A DNA stretch of 64,000 bases from Nemertoderma westbladi (lineage: Eukaryota > Xenacoelomorpha > Nemertodermatida > Nemertodermatidae). The notes below the pieces were generated by a model. It ran no database searches and had not been told where the DNA came from. It worked only from the letters and a program-made list of their open reading frames with translations. This document shows, piece by piece, positions 18,052 through 27,442 of this stretch. Every line of letters begins with the position of its first letter. Within the stretch, counting starts at the first letter, position 1. The stretch lies in contig JAUCBJ010007116.1 in the NCBI GenBank assembly GCA_032718475.1, positions 1 through 64,000 of the forward strand. The letters are read 5' to 3'. Made by a program: the position numbers and the translations under genes.

Positions 18052-20643
18052 ATGAGTCATATTTCCGGCACCCAGGGGAATTACAATCGCCCTCCACACA
18101 ATTGTCGGACTCAAACAGATCGGGAAAAAGATTTTCTCGACCTATCTCGACGTTCTCTGAATCACCCAGGAAGTTATGGCTACTCTAATGACGTCGTACA
18201 TGGCGTTCTGAGTCCGACTAAAGAAGACAATCGCCATCGTATATCAAGAGATAACCGTTGCCACGATAGACGATCGTTTTCTGGTTACCCCAATAGAAAG
18301 TCGCACGATGATAAAACTAATTGTGCGCAGCCAGATCCTCTCTATGCGTCAGTCGATATGAATCGCAAACGAGAGCGACAGAATCTGGATCTGAATAAGG
18401 ATGATATTATTGCGAAGGGAAATCCTGGCAGAAAGAATCCGTATGATCATCTGCCCGGTAGAGGGTGTATTGAATTGAGCTGTTTTGAAAGAGATACATT
18501 GCCTATTGGTCCTAGGATTGATAACAACTACAGCTTCAAATCAGTGGCATTGAGTAATAGCGAACCTAGATCTGGACAAAACATCGATTTCGAAGATATA
18601 ATTGTGAGCCCAGTACACCATGATCTATCGTCCACAACTTCTAAAAGCGGTACAGCGTACAAGGATAATGCAAATAAGTCTAATGGGTTCTCTAATTTGG
18701 CCTTCAAAGTCGAATTCGATGAAGAGAAGAAGCCAAATGGTAATGTAACAAACGCGGACGCGCAAGGAAATCTACTAAACGTAGATGACAAACGAGATAA
18801 CTGGGATAACAAAGTACAGTATCTTCTAGCTTTGATTGGTTATGCTGTGGGGCTCGGGAATGTATGGAGGTTCCCATACCTTCTACAGAAGAACGGTGGT
18901 GGAGTCTTTCTTATCCCATATGTGATTTGCCTCTTTGTTATCGGGTTGCCAATGATGATTCTTGAGTTAGGTATTGGTCAGAGAATTCGGAGGGGACCAT
19001 TTCATGCGTGGAATCAAGTATCAGGTTACATGTCAGGTATTGGTAAAGCAATGTTATGTGTTTTGATCGTGAGTGGAATTTATTATAACACTATCATATC
19101 TTGGGTTTTATTTTATCTTTTCAGTTCATTCCAATCACCTTTGCCTTGGGCCAGATGTCCTGAAGATTACAATCCCAGCAATAAGTCGTACACAGTTCCT
19201 CCTGAATGCATTCAGTCTTCACCTACCAATTACTTCTGGTACCGCACAGCACTAAACATCGCTCCTGACATTGGGTCGTCATCTGGAATGAGTTGGAGAT
19301 TGGTTATCTGCACATTTGCGGCATGGCTGCTTATCTTTGTTTGCATGTTTAAGGGAATCAAAAGTTCTGGTAAAGTCGTATATTTCACGGCTACATTTCC
19401 TTATCTGGTTCTTACAATCTTTCTTGTACGAGGTCTTACTCTTGAGGGATGTCTTGATGGCCTGCAGCACATGTTTGAACCGGATATCAGCCAACTATGG
19501 CATCCAAACGTTTGGCTTGAAGCTGCAACTCAAATCTTCTTTTCTTTGAGTTTATCAAGTGGTGGTTTAATGGCGATGGCTTCTTATATGCCAATTAACA
19601 ACAATTTCTACAAAGATGCCATGATAGTTTCATTTGTAAACTGTGGAACTTCACTATATGCTGGGCTCGTGGTCTTCAGTATTGTTGGTTTCAAAGCCAA
19701 TATCGATTTTAAGGATTGTATCACTCGTCGAGATAATTTGCTGGTGGAAACGATTGGCAGGACGGTTGACATTCCTGATATAGGAGAGACAATAGGTCAA
19801 TTGAGAGTGACTGAAGATGGAGCTTTGGAATGGTTTACAGGACCAATGCCAGAGGTTCCTGTTTGTGACCTTTCTAAATTTCTCCAACAAAGCGTCAGTG
19901 GTACCGGGTTGTCGTTTATCACTATATCTGAGGCAATCATTCAGTTTGGAGAAAGTGCGCCTTTATGGTCTGTCCTGTTCTACTTCATGCTTGTAACATT
20001 GGGTCTGGACTCAATGTTTGGCACAATGGAAGGAATTCTTACAACTCTTAATGACATAAAGTTCACTTCTCGTATAGCGAAACCAATTCGAACGGCTGCT
20101 GTCTGCACTGTTGGCTTTCTTCTTTCTCTAATGTTTTGTTCATCTGTTGGAGAATATCTCATACAGGTGTTTGATGAATACGGCGTCACTGTACCTCTGC
20201 TAGTTATCGCCCTATTCGAAGCGATCGCCATTGGCTGGATCTATGGCATGCAGAGATTCGCTGACGATTTTGAGCTGATAATTGGCCAACGTCTCAGCGT
20301 TTATTGGATGTTATGCATTCGTTACATCGCCCCGGTTCTAATGTTGGCCATATTCATAGCCTCGGTCGTATCTAAACTTATTTGGCCAATTACCTACGCA
20401 AATTGGGACGCAAAAAAAGGACAGCAAGGTAAACTGGCTCACCCAGGGTGGTCGCAGTTCCTTTGTGCATTTCTGTCGATATTCTGTACGATATGGATTC
20501 CCTTGTTTTTTCTTCTTCGACTTTTCAAAGTTCTCAAGACCGATAAAGAATTTGCATATTTCCCCGAAGATGAACTTCGCCGAATTCACGAAATAAAAGG
20601 AAAAGCCACTTATCTGGAGAGAAAACTTTTCTGTTTTAAGTAA
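18052..20643 (+). CDS. SLC6A: SLC6 sodium-dependent neutral amino-acid transporter (B0AT2/NTT4-like)
   Basis: 863 codons from the first in-frame ATG (18052); the frame is open for another 49 codons upstream but without ATG. The transporter core starts near residue 250 (WDNKVQYLLAL). Family signatures: GLGNVWRFPYL in the unwound TM1; KNGGG; ELGIGQRIRRGP; the second extracellular loop with CPEDY...PEC and SSPTNYFWYR; KGIKSSGKVVYF; IFFSLSLSSGG in TM6; VVFSIVGFKANI; a long insert before TM8; LGLDSMFGTMEG in TM8. The FWYR and GIKSSGKV wording and the long fourth loop fit the SLC6A15/A17 (B0AT2/NTT4) branch, which takes up neutral amino acids with sodium at the plasma or vesicle membrane. The N-terminal cytoplasmic region of about 250 residues is polar, basic and low-complexity, far longer than the 60-70 residues I expect. 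Single exon. Confidence 0.9.
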   Translation: MSHISGTQGNYNRPPHNCRTQTDREKDFLDLSRRSLNHPGSYGYSNDVVHGVLSPTKEDNRHRISRDNRCHDRRSFSGYPNRKSHDDKTNCAQPDPLYASVDMNRKRERQNLDLNKDDIIAKGNPGRKNPYDHLPGRGCIELSCFERDTLPIGPRIDNNYSFKSVALSNSEPRSGQNIDFEDIIVSPVHHDLSSTTSKSGTAYKDNANKSNGFSNLAFKVEFDEEKKPNGNVTNADAQGNLLNVDDKRDNWDNKVQYLLALIGYAVGLGNVWRFPYLLQKNGGGVFLIPYVICLFVIGLPMMILELGIGQRIRRGPFHAWNQVSGYMSGIGKAMLCVLIVSGIYYNTIISWVLFYLFSSFQSPLPWARCPEDYNPSNKSYTVPPECIQSSPTNYFWYRTALNIAPDIGSSSGMSWRLVICTFAAWLLIFVCMFKGIKSSGKVVYFTATFPYLVLTIFLVRGLTLEGCLDGLQHMFEPDISQLWHPNVWLEAATQIFFSLSLSSGGLMAMASYMPINNNFYKDAMIVSFVNCGTSLYAGLVVFSIVGFKANIDFKDCITRRDNLLVETIGRTVDIPDIGETIGQLRVTEDGALEWFTGPMPEVPVCDLSKFLQQSVSGTGLSFITISEAIIQFGESAPLWSVLFYFMLVTLGLDSMFGTMEGILTTLNDIKFTSRIAKPIRTAAVCTVGFLLSLMFCSSVGEYLIQVFDEYGVTVPLLVIALFEAIAIGWIYGMQRFADDFELIIGQRLSVYWMLCIRYIAPVLMLAIFIASVVSKLIWPITYANWDAKKGQQGKLAHPGWSQFLCAFLSIFCTIWIPLFFLLRLFKVLKTDKEFAYFPEDELRRIHEIKGKATYLERKLFCFK

Positions 20644-20769
20644 ATTTTATTGTTTCTGTAGTTGTTCGTGAAATAATTTTTCAACCTTCAATCAGCTAGT
20701 CATACGACCACAGACACTCCAATTGAAGAACGATTAATGTTTTTGTCATTTTCAACTTAGAGATAATAC

Positions 20770-20775
20770 AATAAA
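20770..20775 (+). terminator. Poly(A) signal AATAAA for the SLC6 gene
   Basis: AATAAA about 125 bases after the TAA stop at 20641-20643, in the correct orientation. In AT-rich DNA a chance match is possible. Confidence 0.45.
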
Positions 20776-21125
20776 TAACTTATATACTGTACTAAAAATT
20801 TATTAATTTGGTGTTAACGTATACATAGTGACTGGCATTGGTTTTAATATTGTTTATTTAATACGATTTTTACTTTCTGAATTTACACTACTGACAATTT
20901 TATTGATAATATATAAGTTTCTACTGTTAATTATTTATTAGCTAAGTTTTTAAATCCGGTTTCCTATTCCAAGACATGTTACTTATTTTCATACATTTAA
21001 TATGCTGATCACTGGATTCATTTATGTGATAACTATAAAAATTACCAAAATATATGCGGAAATTTCATTAATTGACCTGCCAAATATATTAACCCGCCGA
21101 AGACAGTTTGATTCAGGTTACACCC

Positions 21126-21151
21126 AGGACCGTTTGGGTCAAATTGACCCA
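21126..21151 (+). repeat. 26-bp terminal-type inverted repeat, left copy
   Basis: Starts AGGACCGTTTGGGTCAAA and is the exact reverse complement of 22572-22597. It contains its own inner palindrome TGGGTCAAATTGACCCA. A close relative forms the centre of the palindrome at 21628-21790. Confidence 0.85.
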
Positions 21152-21199
21152 CGGTATATTACAGTATTGATAATATTATCTCAATCAAAATGACCAACA

Positions 21200-21480
21200 G
21201 TGAGGTTTTATCAGTGTGGAAACTCTTTTGCGACTTACGGGCAAGTTACTTAGGCTATTTACATCCGATTTGGCGAGCGTAGCGAGTGACACAACGAAAC
21301 GAGGGTTTCTCATTTTGTTCAGATATGAACTGTACATAGAAATGTTGACAACTCCACCTGAACAAGCGTGTGTATCAATATGAGTTTCATAATATCATTG
21401 ACTTAAGTACTCAGACTATTTCCATCAAACTGGGATTGATTAACGAGCAAAGCGAGTGACACAGGTTTCCATATTACACA
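21200..21480 (+). repeat. Degenerate pair of AGCGAGTGACAC-containing repeats
   Basis: GAGCGTAGCGAGTGACACA (about 21275) and GAGCAAAGCGAGTGACACAG (about 21445) are each preceded by a related CTATTT...-containing stretch, about 170 bp apart. Probably remnants of one repeat; no gene. Confidence 0.4.
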
Positions 21481-21627
21481 CACGCACCGACGTCCGACAT
21501 ACAAACAGACATACTGTACAAACAGACGAATTGACTTGTGTTGTTGGGCGATGTTGTTTAACATCGCCCTGACTTGGAAAATTGATGTGTTTACAGAATT
21601 CAACTTTGCAAAACCTTTTTCAACTTT

Positions 21628-21790
21628 TCACAACTTTTACTTTAACACTTTTTTTTAATTTGACTTTTATTATTTAGGCAACGCCAAGGGCCGTTTGGGT
21701 CAAAATGACCCATTTTGACCCAAACGGCCCTTGGCGTTGCCTAAATAATAAAAGTCAAATTAAAAAAAAGTGTTAAAGTAAAAGTTGTGA
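21628..21790. repeat. Perfect 163-bp palindrome (80-bp arms, 3-bp centre)
   Basis: The left arm 21628-21707 and the right arm 21711-21790 are exact reverse complements by my base-by-base check, including matching runs of eight T and eight A; the centre is ACC at 21708-21710. The innermost part, GGCCGTTTGGGTCAAAATG, resembles the 26-bp inverted repeats at 21126 and 22572. Such an arrangement is what two copies of an element end joined head to head (a fold-back element) would give, and it should form a hairpin or cruciform. Confidence 0.95.
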
Positions 21791-21835
21791 CCCGGTTACA
21801 TTTGGATAGAGTTCAGAATTCATGAAATATTGTAA

Positions 21836-22548
21836 ACCCAATCATTATATTGAATTTGGTATGCTTGAGCATTTTTACGACTTCTGTTACCTGGGATCAT
21901 GGATCCGGAAGTCAGGTGAGGACCTTCGTATACGTAAGGGAAAGGCATGGGCAGCCTTGAATAGGCTTTCCAGGATTTGGATGTCACCGAGAATTAATAG
22001 GAAACTTAAGGTCCGATTATTTAGAGCATTTTATTAGATTATTTATTATTTTAGTAGATTATTTATTATTCAGTAGTTCCAGTACTCCTCTATGGGAGTC
22101 CATGCTGGGCTCTAACTGCTGAGGACACCAAATCTCTGGATGGCACATTCACAAGAATGCTACGCCGGGTTCATTGTGTCAAGTACAATGCACACATCTC
22201 CAACCAGACACTATATAACATTGGAGGTGTCTCATTGGTTCCCCCAAGCATGACACTAGAACAAAATCGCCTCCGCTTTGCAGGACATTGCTTTCGCCGT
22301 GAGGACCAGCCAGTGCATAATCTTGTACTTTGGCAGCCTCATGGATTGAATAAGCATGGTGGACAGCCCATGACTTTCTTGAGACGCATCTTAAAGGACA
22401 CTGGCCTTGAAGATGCGGATGATCTAGCAAATGTCATGGGTGATAGGGAGTTGTGGCGGTGCAATTTTGTTGACAAGCCGGCACAGCATTCTTAAAAATG
22501 CAGCTGCAATGCAGCATGCCGATCCTAGTAGTAGTAGTAGTAGTAGTG
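21836..22548 (+). mobile_element. 5'-truncated RTE-like retrotransposon copy
   Basis: Same family as 23429-27190 but in the plus orientation. It begins inside the region after the RT active site (near CYLGSWIRKSGED) and runs to the 3' end: KPAQHS, stop, GCATGCCGATCC, then (TAG)7. The reading frame is broken near 22025-22070, where a short TTATTAGATTATTTATTATT-like duplication replaces the normal sequence. It lies between the palindrome and the right 26-bp inverted repeat. Confidence 0.9.
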
Positions 22549-22571
22549 TACAGTGCATGTAAACTTCATTT

Positions 22572-22597
22572 TGGGTCAATTTGACCCAAACGGTCCT
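22572..22597 (-). repeat. 26-bp terminal-type inverted repeat, right copy
   Basis: Exact reverse complement of 21126-21151. Together they bracket 1472 bp. I see no matching target-site duplication immediately outside (CACCC on the left, CTGAC on the right). Confidence 0.85.
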
Positions 22598-22870
22598 CTG
22601 ACTTAAAAGACAACAGGTATAATTTACCGGTTCGTACTAAAATGTACAGTTCAGTATTAACCAATTCGCTAATTCATTATGACTTAGATATACCCTTGTC
22701 ACTAGGGTTAATTTATCCAATAATATTATAGCGAGTTAATTTATTTACTAACATGTGATAATAAATTACTGAATTCGACGAGTTAATTATAGCAATAAGC
22801 TTGTTTATAATATAGCACAAATAAGTAGTTATACATAATAATACTTAAAAAAGACAATAAGTAATAGAGC
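22598..22870. other. Short AT-rich spacer, nothing recognised
   Basis: About 270 bases between two retrotransposon fragments with no gene or repeat that I can support. Confidence 0.5.
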
Positions 22871-23215
22871 ATTGTACTATACAGCATTGGTGGTGCTCAT
22901 TGGTATCCCAAATTGTGTCACTTGAATAGAGTCGCCCCCGCTTTGTATGACATTTCCTTCACCGTGAGTTCCAGCCTGGACACTATCCTGTACATTGGTA
23001 ACCTAATGGAGAGATAATAAGCATGGTGGACAGCCCCATGGTGGACAGCCCCATGGTGGACAGCCCCATGGTGGACAGCCCCATGGTGGAAAGCCCATGG
23101 TGGACAGCCCATGGTGGACAGCCCCATGGTGGACAGCCCCATGGTGGACAGCCCCATGGTGGACAGCCCATGACTTTTGAGACGCCTCAAAGATTTCCTC
23201 CCGCATGGGTGATAT
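22871..23215 (+). mobile_element. Old RTE-like retrotransposon fragment carrying a newborn minisatellite
   Basis: Strongly diverged but collinear with the 3' coding region of the family: ATTGGTGGTGCTCATTGGT, CCCGCTTTGTATGACATT, CACCGTGAGTTCCAGCC and AATAAGCATGGTGGACAGCC each have a counterpart in the copy at 22157-22497 in the same order. After the minisatellite, CATGACTTTTGAGACGC and GCATGGGTGAT resume the homology with some sequence lost. Confidence 0.8.
23022..23168. repeat. 15-bp minisatellite, about 10 units, derived from retrotransposon coding DNA
   Basis: Units of CATGGTGGACAGCCC (some lack one C) from 23022, one with GGAAAG instead of GGACAG. A single copy of the same sequence is present at the corresponding place in the other retrotransposon copies (GCATGGTGGACAGCCCATGAC), so the array expanded from that segment. 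Confidence 0.92.
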
Positions 23216-23428
23216 TATTAACCCATCGCAGCCATAAATGAGAGATGGAAAACTGTCAAAAAACTAATGTAATTATAAATTACTAATTGGATAATCTCAG
23301 ACCGTTGTAAACTAACTACGGCAGTTAGATGTAAGCACCACAAACCACGGTAGAGTTACTGTCGCAGCTGCAATAAAATCTAATCAGATATAAAATCGTA
23401 ATATAATAATGTACACTAGAATGTCGGT
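23216..23428. other. Short spacer, nothing recognised
   Basis: About 210 bases, AT-rich, with no gene or repeat that I can support. It ends at the TAG-type tail of the full-length retrotransposon. Confidence 0.5.
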
Positions 23429-26400
23429 ACTACTACTAGGATCGGCATGCTGCATTGCAGCTGCATTTTTAAGAATGCTGTGCCGGCTTGTCAACAAAAT
23501 TGCACCGCCACAACTCCCTATCACCCATGACATTTGCTACATCATCCGCATCTTTAAGGCCAGTGTCCTTTAAGATGCGTCTCAAGAAAGTCATGGGCTG
23601 TCCACCATGCTTATTCACTCCATGAGGCTGCCAAAGTACAAGATTATGCACTGGCTGGTCCTCACGGCGAAAGCAATGTCCTGCAAAGCGGAGGCGATTT
23701 TGTTCTAGTGTCAAGCTTGGGGGAACCAATGAAACACCTCCAATGTTATATAGTGTCTGGTTGGAGATGTGTGCATTGTACTTGACACAATGTACCCGGC
23801 GTAGCATTCTTGTGAATGTTCCATCCAGAGATTTGGTGTCCTCAGCAGTTAGAGCCCAGCATGGACTCCCGTAGAGGAGTACTGGAACTACTGCTGCTCT
23901 AAATAATCGGACCTTAAGTTTCCGATTAATTCTAGGTGACTTCCAAATCCTGGAAACCCTATTCAAGGCTGCCCATGCCTTTCCCTTACGTATTCGAAGG
24001 TCCTCACTTGACTTCCGGATCCATGATCCCAGGTAACAGAAGTCGTCCACATGCTCAAGCATACCATCCTTTGAGCTTATGCTCATCCGATCAGAGACTT
24101 GCTGAGGACTTTCAAAGTTAACTGTCAGAATTTTGGTCTTTCTGGAGTTAATAAAAAGACCAACACTAGAAGCAGCATGTTCTAATGAGCTGAGGAGCCG
24201 CTGGGCTCCCTCTAATGATTCTGAGAGTACTCCTAAGTCATCAGCAAAGTCTAGATCAGTTAGGTACTTGGCAGGATTTCCTCGACTTCTGGAGCCAGTA
24301 GGTGGAGTTATCATCACCCCATCATCATTGTGATGATCTAAGGACATGCGTAGAACATAGTCAACCACAATAATGAACAAGAATGGTGCAAGTGTGTCTC
24401 CTTGGAGGACGCCCCATAACACTTCAAATGGTTCTGTGTCACCGTCAACAGTAGACACAAATGTTGTCGAACCATCGTATACTGATCTGATTGCTGCAAT
24501 AATTTCATCAGGAATCCCATATAATGAAAGTATGCTGAACATACGTGAGCGAGAGACTGAATCAAAGGCCTTGAAAAAGTCAACAAAGATAACAGCCAGA
24601 TGCCTGTCTTTCTTTTTTGATAACTCTTCAATTATCCTTCTAAGTGCCAAAATGGGCTCCATGGTCCCACGACCTTTACGGAACCCATTCTGATTTCCAC
24701 GTAGCAGTCTCTCAATGGGATCCCTGATGCGATTTAATAGAATTCTATTGTATAGTTTTGCAGCAATCGAGATCAATGAGATTCCCCGAAAAGAACCATA
24801 GAGTGTTAGGTTGCCCTTCTTGGGAACTGGCACCAACTTATTTGTTTTCATTTCTTGTGGGACTCTTGTTGTACGGTACATGTCTACTATGATGGGATAG
24901 ATGAGCTTTAAACACTCAGGTATTTTAAAGACCTCAGGGGGAACACCATCTACTCCACTGGCACGATTGGTTTTAATGCTCTTTGCAGCAGCCTTCACTT
25001 CTGCAAAGGAGATATCGCCAATGGGAATATCTGGGAGTACAGACTCAGACACTTTTACTTCTATAAAGTTATCAGGCAATACCCTGTCATTATTGAGGAG
25101 CTTTTCAAAGTGGGCTTTCCAACCATTGAGGCGATCGGCTGGTGATTCAGCCTTAACCTTGGTGGTTGGTTGGCTTTTCCGCCCAGTAAGCAGATTGATC
25201 GATTTCCATGCCTGGGATGATTGCCTGCTGTCGTCAGCATCATTGATGGCATCAACCTGTTGGTTTATTAGCTCCTGTAGATTAACAGAGTACTGCCTGT
25301 TCAGGGACCTAGATGCAGCTTTAACTGCATTCTTGGCCGCAGTAGTCTGTTTGAGTCGGGACTCTTTCTGCGCCTTATGAAGGTCATTTCGGCACTTCTG
25401 AATTTTGTTGTCAGTCCAGGGGGCCCTTTTCCTGTTTCGAGGGTATACAGGAACTGTTTCTGCAGCTGCTAACTTAACTGCTTCTGTAAAGGCAGTATAG
25501 CCCTCACAGTGATCTGCCGCCTCAGAGGCAAGAGCCTCATACCTGTTGCTCAGCTGTAGTGTGAAGCTGGATCTCACACTTGGCTGTTGCAACAGAGAGG
25601 ACCAGTCATGCCGTGGCAAGGCAGATTTCGTTGTTCTGCTAGCACGCAGACTAAGTCTTACCTTGGCCACAATAAGGCGGTGATCACTGGAGAAGGGTCG
25701 AAGTGTAAATGCATTACAGTCTTGTATAGAGCTCCTGTATTTCCTACGAAACAGAATATGGTCTATCTGGGACTTGTGACCACTGGGTCCACTATGAGTC
25801 CATAGTTTTCCAGTTCGCTTCTTGAACTGGGTTCCAGCCGAAAACAATCCATTTCCAGAGATAAAATCCTGAAGATGGACAGAATTTCGGTTAACACTAT
25901 TGCTATAGACCCAGGGCGATGTAGGTGATTGATGCAGACTTGCATTAAAGTCTCCCAGGAATGTTAAGAATGCATGCTGATCCACTCCATCAGTTGCTGC
26001 TTGTAGATTGTGGTAGAAATTTTCCACCTCCTCTACAGGGGCAACACTAGTTGGAGAGTAGCACACAATCAGAACCACCTTAGGAAACTTCTTAGCCAGT
26101 CTTCCAGAACATGAGAAGTGGCAACGGATGATGCGGTTAGAGATTTGGTCTATTTTGTCCAATGCTGCATGTGCAGTTGGATTCATCAATAGACCAATTC
26201 CACCATTGCCACTATCATCTGCTGACGCGAGGGCGAGTCGCCAACCGCCCCCCATGTCCTTAATCAGAACCTCATCAGTCTGTCCAGTCTGCATTCGGTG
26301 CTCTTGAACACCCACTGCGCTAAGAGAAAGCTTATCTGCCAAGGCAGTCAGCTCACCTTGTCGCATTGGGGACCCGAGTGTTAGGGTGTTTACTGAGGCT

Positions 26401-27190
26401 AGTCTAGTGACTTGCCTCAGATTCACCAATGGCTTTGTTGGTCGGGGTGGAACATGAGAGTAGCCTCCAACTCCAGAATCCCTCTCCCCATCACAATCTG
26501 GCCTCCCTGGTGACCCAGGGTTTGGGCCAGAAAGGTCATCAGGAAAGGGACTCAAAGAATTGTTGGCTGCTCTCTCTCCAGTAGGGGGTGAGACAGGCAG
26601 CCGGTCAGGAGTTAACTGACGCCTGTGAGGCCGATTGTGTCCGGTAATTCCACTGGCCTCTAGTGGCCGGACCTCCGCATTGCTAATGTAATCCATAGTG
26701 GGGGTTGGGGGGTGCTTTTTTGCCGAGTCAGCTCTCGGGGCAAATACCACACCCTGGTTTGCCATTCCACAGGGTGGGTGTCGCAATGGAGTCAGATATG
26801 AGGCCCATCACCCATATCTACTCTGGCGTACATGACCCACCATTGGCTGTTGCAGCTCATCTGCTGGGTCATGCCCTGTACCCTTGCTGCCAGGTGCAGG
26901 TCGCAGTGAAGTGCCCTCAGAGTGGACATGAGAACACTCTACTCCTAACCAGCCATTGGTAGATCACCATCTGCCTGGTCAGGCCATATACCCCTGCAGC
27001 CAAGTATATGGGTCCTTAATCCAGGACCAAGGGCGTCCTTATCCCAGAACGAAGGGGGTCCTAGTTACAGGACCAGATTTGCCCTAGTAAGAGGGTCTAT
27101 GCAGCTACAGGTGGCACCTCCTTTATGCTGCATGGAGGTGGCAAGTTTTCTTGATCAATGACCTAGAATACCTGACCTGACCTGAGATAC
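23429..27190 (-). mobile_element. Full-length RTE-like non-LTR retrotransposon
   Basis: One long ORF, a short 3' tail (about 40 bases after the stop, ending GCATGCCGATCC then TAG triplets) and a GC-rich, gene-free leader of about 400 bases up to around 27170-27190, where a CAGGTCAGGTCAGG run seems to mark the 5' end. A single APE-endonuclease/RT polyprotein with a very short 3' region ending in a triplet repeat fits the RTE superfamily in the broad sense; I cannot fix the clade. The three younger or better copies (21836, 23429, 45393) share the same 3' end. No clear target-site duplication was found. Confidence 0.85.
23469..26765 (-). CDS. Endonuclease/reverse transcriptase polyprotein of the non-LTR retrotransposon
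   Basis: Open from ATG at 26765 to TGA at 23469, 1098 codons; the frame is open seven codons further to a TTG and then meets a TGA. An apurinic-type endonuclease domain occupies about residues 125-370: GVQEHR (about 150, catalytic Glu), LGDFNAS (about 270) and SSDHRLI (about 358). Reverse transcriptase follows: ASGVDGVPPE, QNGFRKGRGT, FVDFFKAFD (about 727, motif A), GVLQGDTLAPF (motif B) and DFADDLG (about 838, motif C with both aspartates). The C-terminus has CYLGSWI, WALTAEDT and a His/Cys-containing RFAGHCFRRED region. It copies the element's RNA at nicked chromosomal DNA. With all catalytic motifs present and no stop or frameshift, this copy could be active. Confidence 0.92.
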   Translation of the reverse strand: MANQGVVFAPRADSAKKHPPTPTMDYISNAEVRPLEASGITGHNRPHRRQLTPDRLPVSPPTGERAANNSLSPFPDDLSGPNPGSPGRPDCDGERDSGVGGYSHVPPRPTKPLVNLRQVTRLASVNTLTLGSPMRQGELTALADKLSLSAVGVQEHRMQTGQTDEVLIKDMGGGWRLALASADDSGNGGIGLLMNPTAHAALDKIDQISNRIIRCHFSCSGRLAKKFPKVVLIVCYSPTSVAPVEEVENFYHNLQAATDGVDQHAFLTFLGDFNASLHQSPTSPWVYSNSVNRNSVHLQDFISGNGLFSAGTQFKKRTGKLWTHSGPSGHKSQIDHILFRRKYRSSIQDCNAFTLRPFSSDHRLIVAKVRLSLRASRTTKSALPRHDWSSLLQQPSVRSSFTLQLSNRYEALASEAADHCEGYTAFTEAVKLAAAETVPVYPRNRKRAPWTDNKIQKCRNDLHKAQKESRLKQTTAAKNAVKAASRSLNRQYSVNLQELINQQVDAINDADDSRQSSQAWKSINLLTGRKSQPTTKVKAESPADRLNGWKAHFEKLLNNDRVLPDNFIEVKVSESVLPDIPIGDISFAEVKAAAKSIKTNRASGVDGVPPEVFKIPECLKLIYPIIVDMYRTTRVPQEMKTNKLVPVPKKGNLTLYGSFRGISLISIAAKLYNRILLNRIRDPIERLLRGNQNGFRKGRGTMEPILALRRIIEELSKKKDRHLAVIFVDFFKAFDSVSRSRMFSILSLYGIPDEIIAAIRSVYDGSTTFVSTVDGDTEPFEVLWGVLQGDTLAPFLFIIVVDYVLRMSLDHHNDDGVMITPPTGSRSRGNPAKYLTDLDFADDLGVLSESLEGAQRLLSSLEHAASSVGLFINSRKTKILTVNFESPQQVSDRMSISSKDGMLEHVDDFCYLGSWIRKSSEDLRIRKGKAWAALNRVSRIWKSPRINRKLKVRLFRAAVVPVLLYGSPCWALTAEDTKSLDGTFTRMLRRVHCVKYNAHISNQTLYNIGGVSLVPPSLTLEQNRLRFAGHCFRREDQPVHNLVLWQPHGVNKHGGQPMTFLRRILKDTGLKDADDVANVMGDRELWRCNFVDKPAQHS

Positions 27191-27287
27191 AACAGTAATT
27201 GCAGTCGCAAATCCGCCATGTTTATCAAACAGTTTCAGATAATTTTATTCGGACTTTGGATAAAGTAATACAGTAGGCCGGCCTGGA

Positions 27288-27297
27288 CTATATAAGG
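27288..27297 (+). promoter_or_regulatory. TATA box of the small secreted-peptide gene
   Basis: CTATATAAGG about 155 bases before the ATG at 27443, in GC-richer surroundings (GGCCGGCCTGGA just before). A start site near 27320 would give a 5' leader of about 120 bases. Confidence 0.55.
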
Positions 27298-27442
27298 GTA
27301 AAAAATATGAACATACTGAATGTGCATATTTCTACAATTTGAATTATTGTTAAGGAATTGTTATTTTACCAATAAATTATTACCATTACGTTATAATCAA
27401 TAACTATTACTGTATTTGGACGTTTTCTAACCTGCTCATTAT

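Noticed and set aside
22983-23241. Short MVDSP / GCPPW repeat peptides
   Set aside because: These are translations of the 15-bp minisatellite inside a dead retrotransposon fragment.
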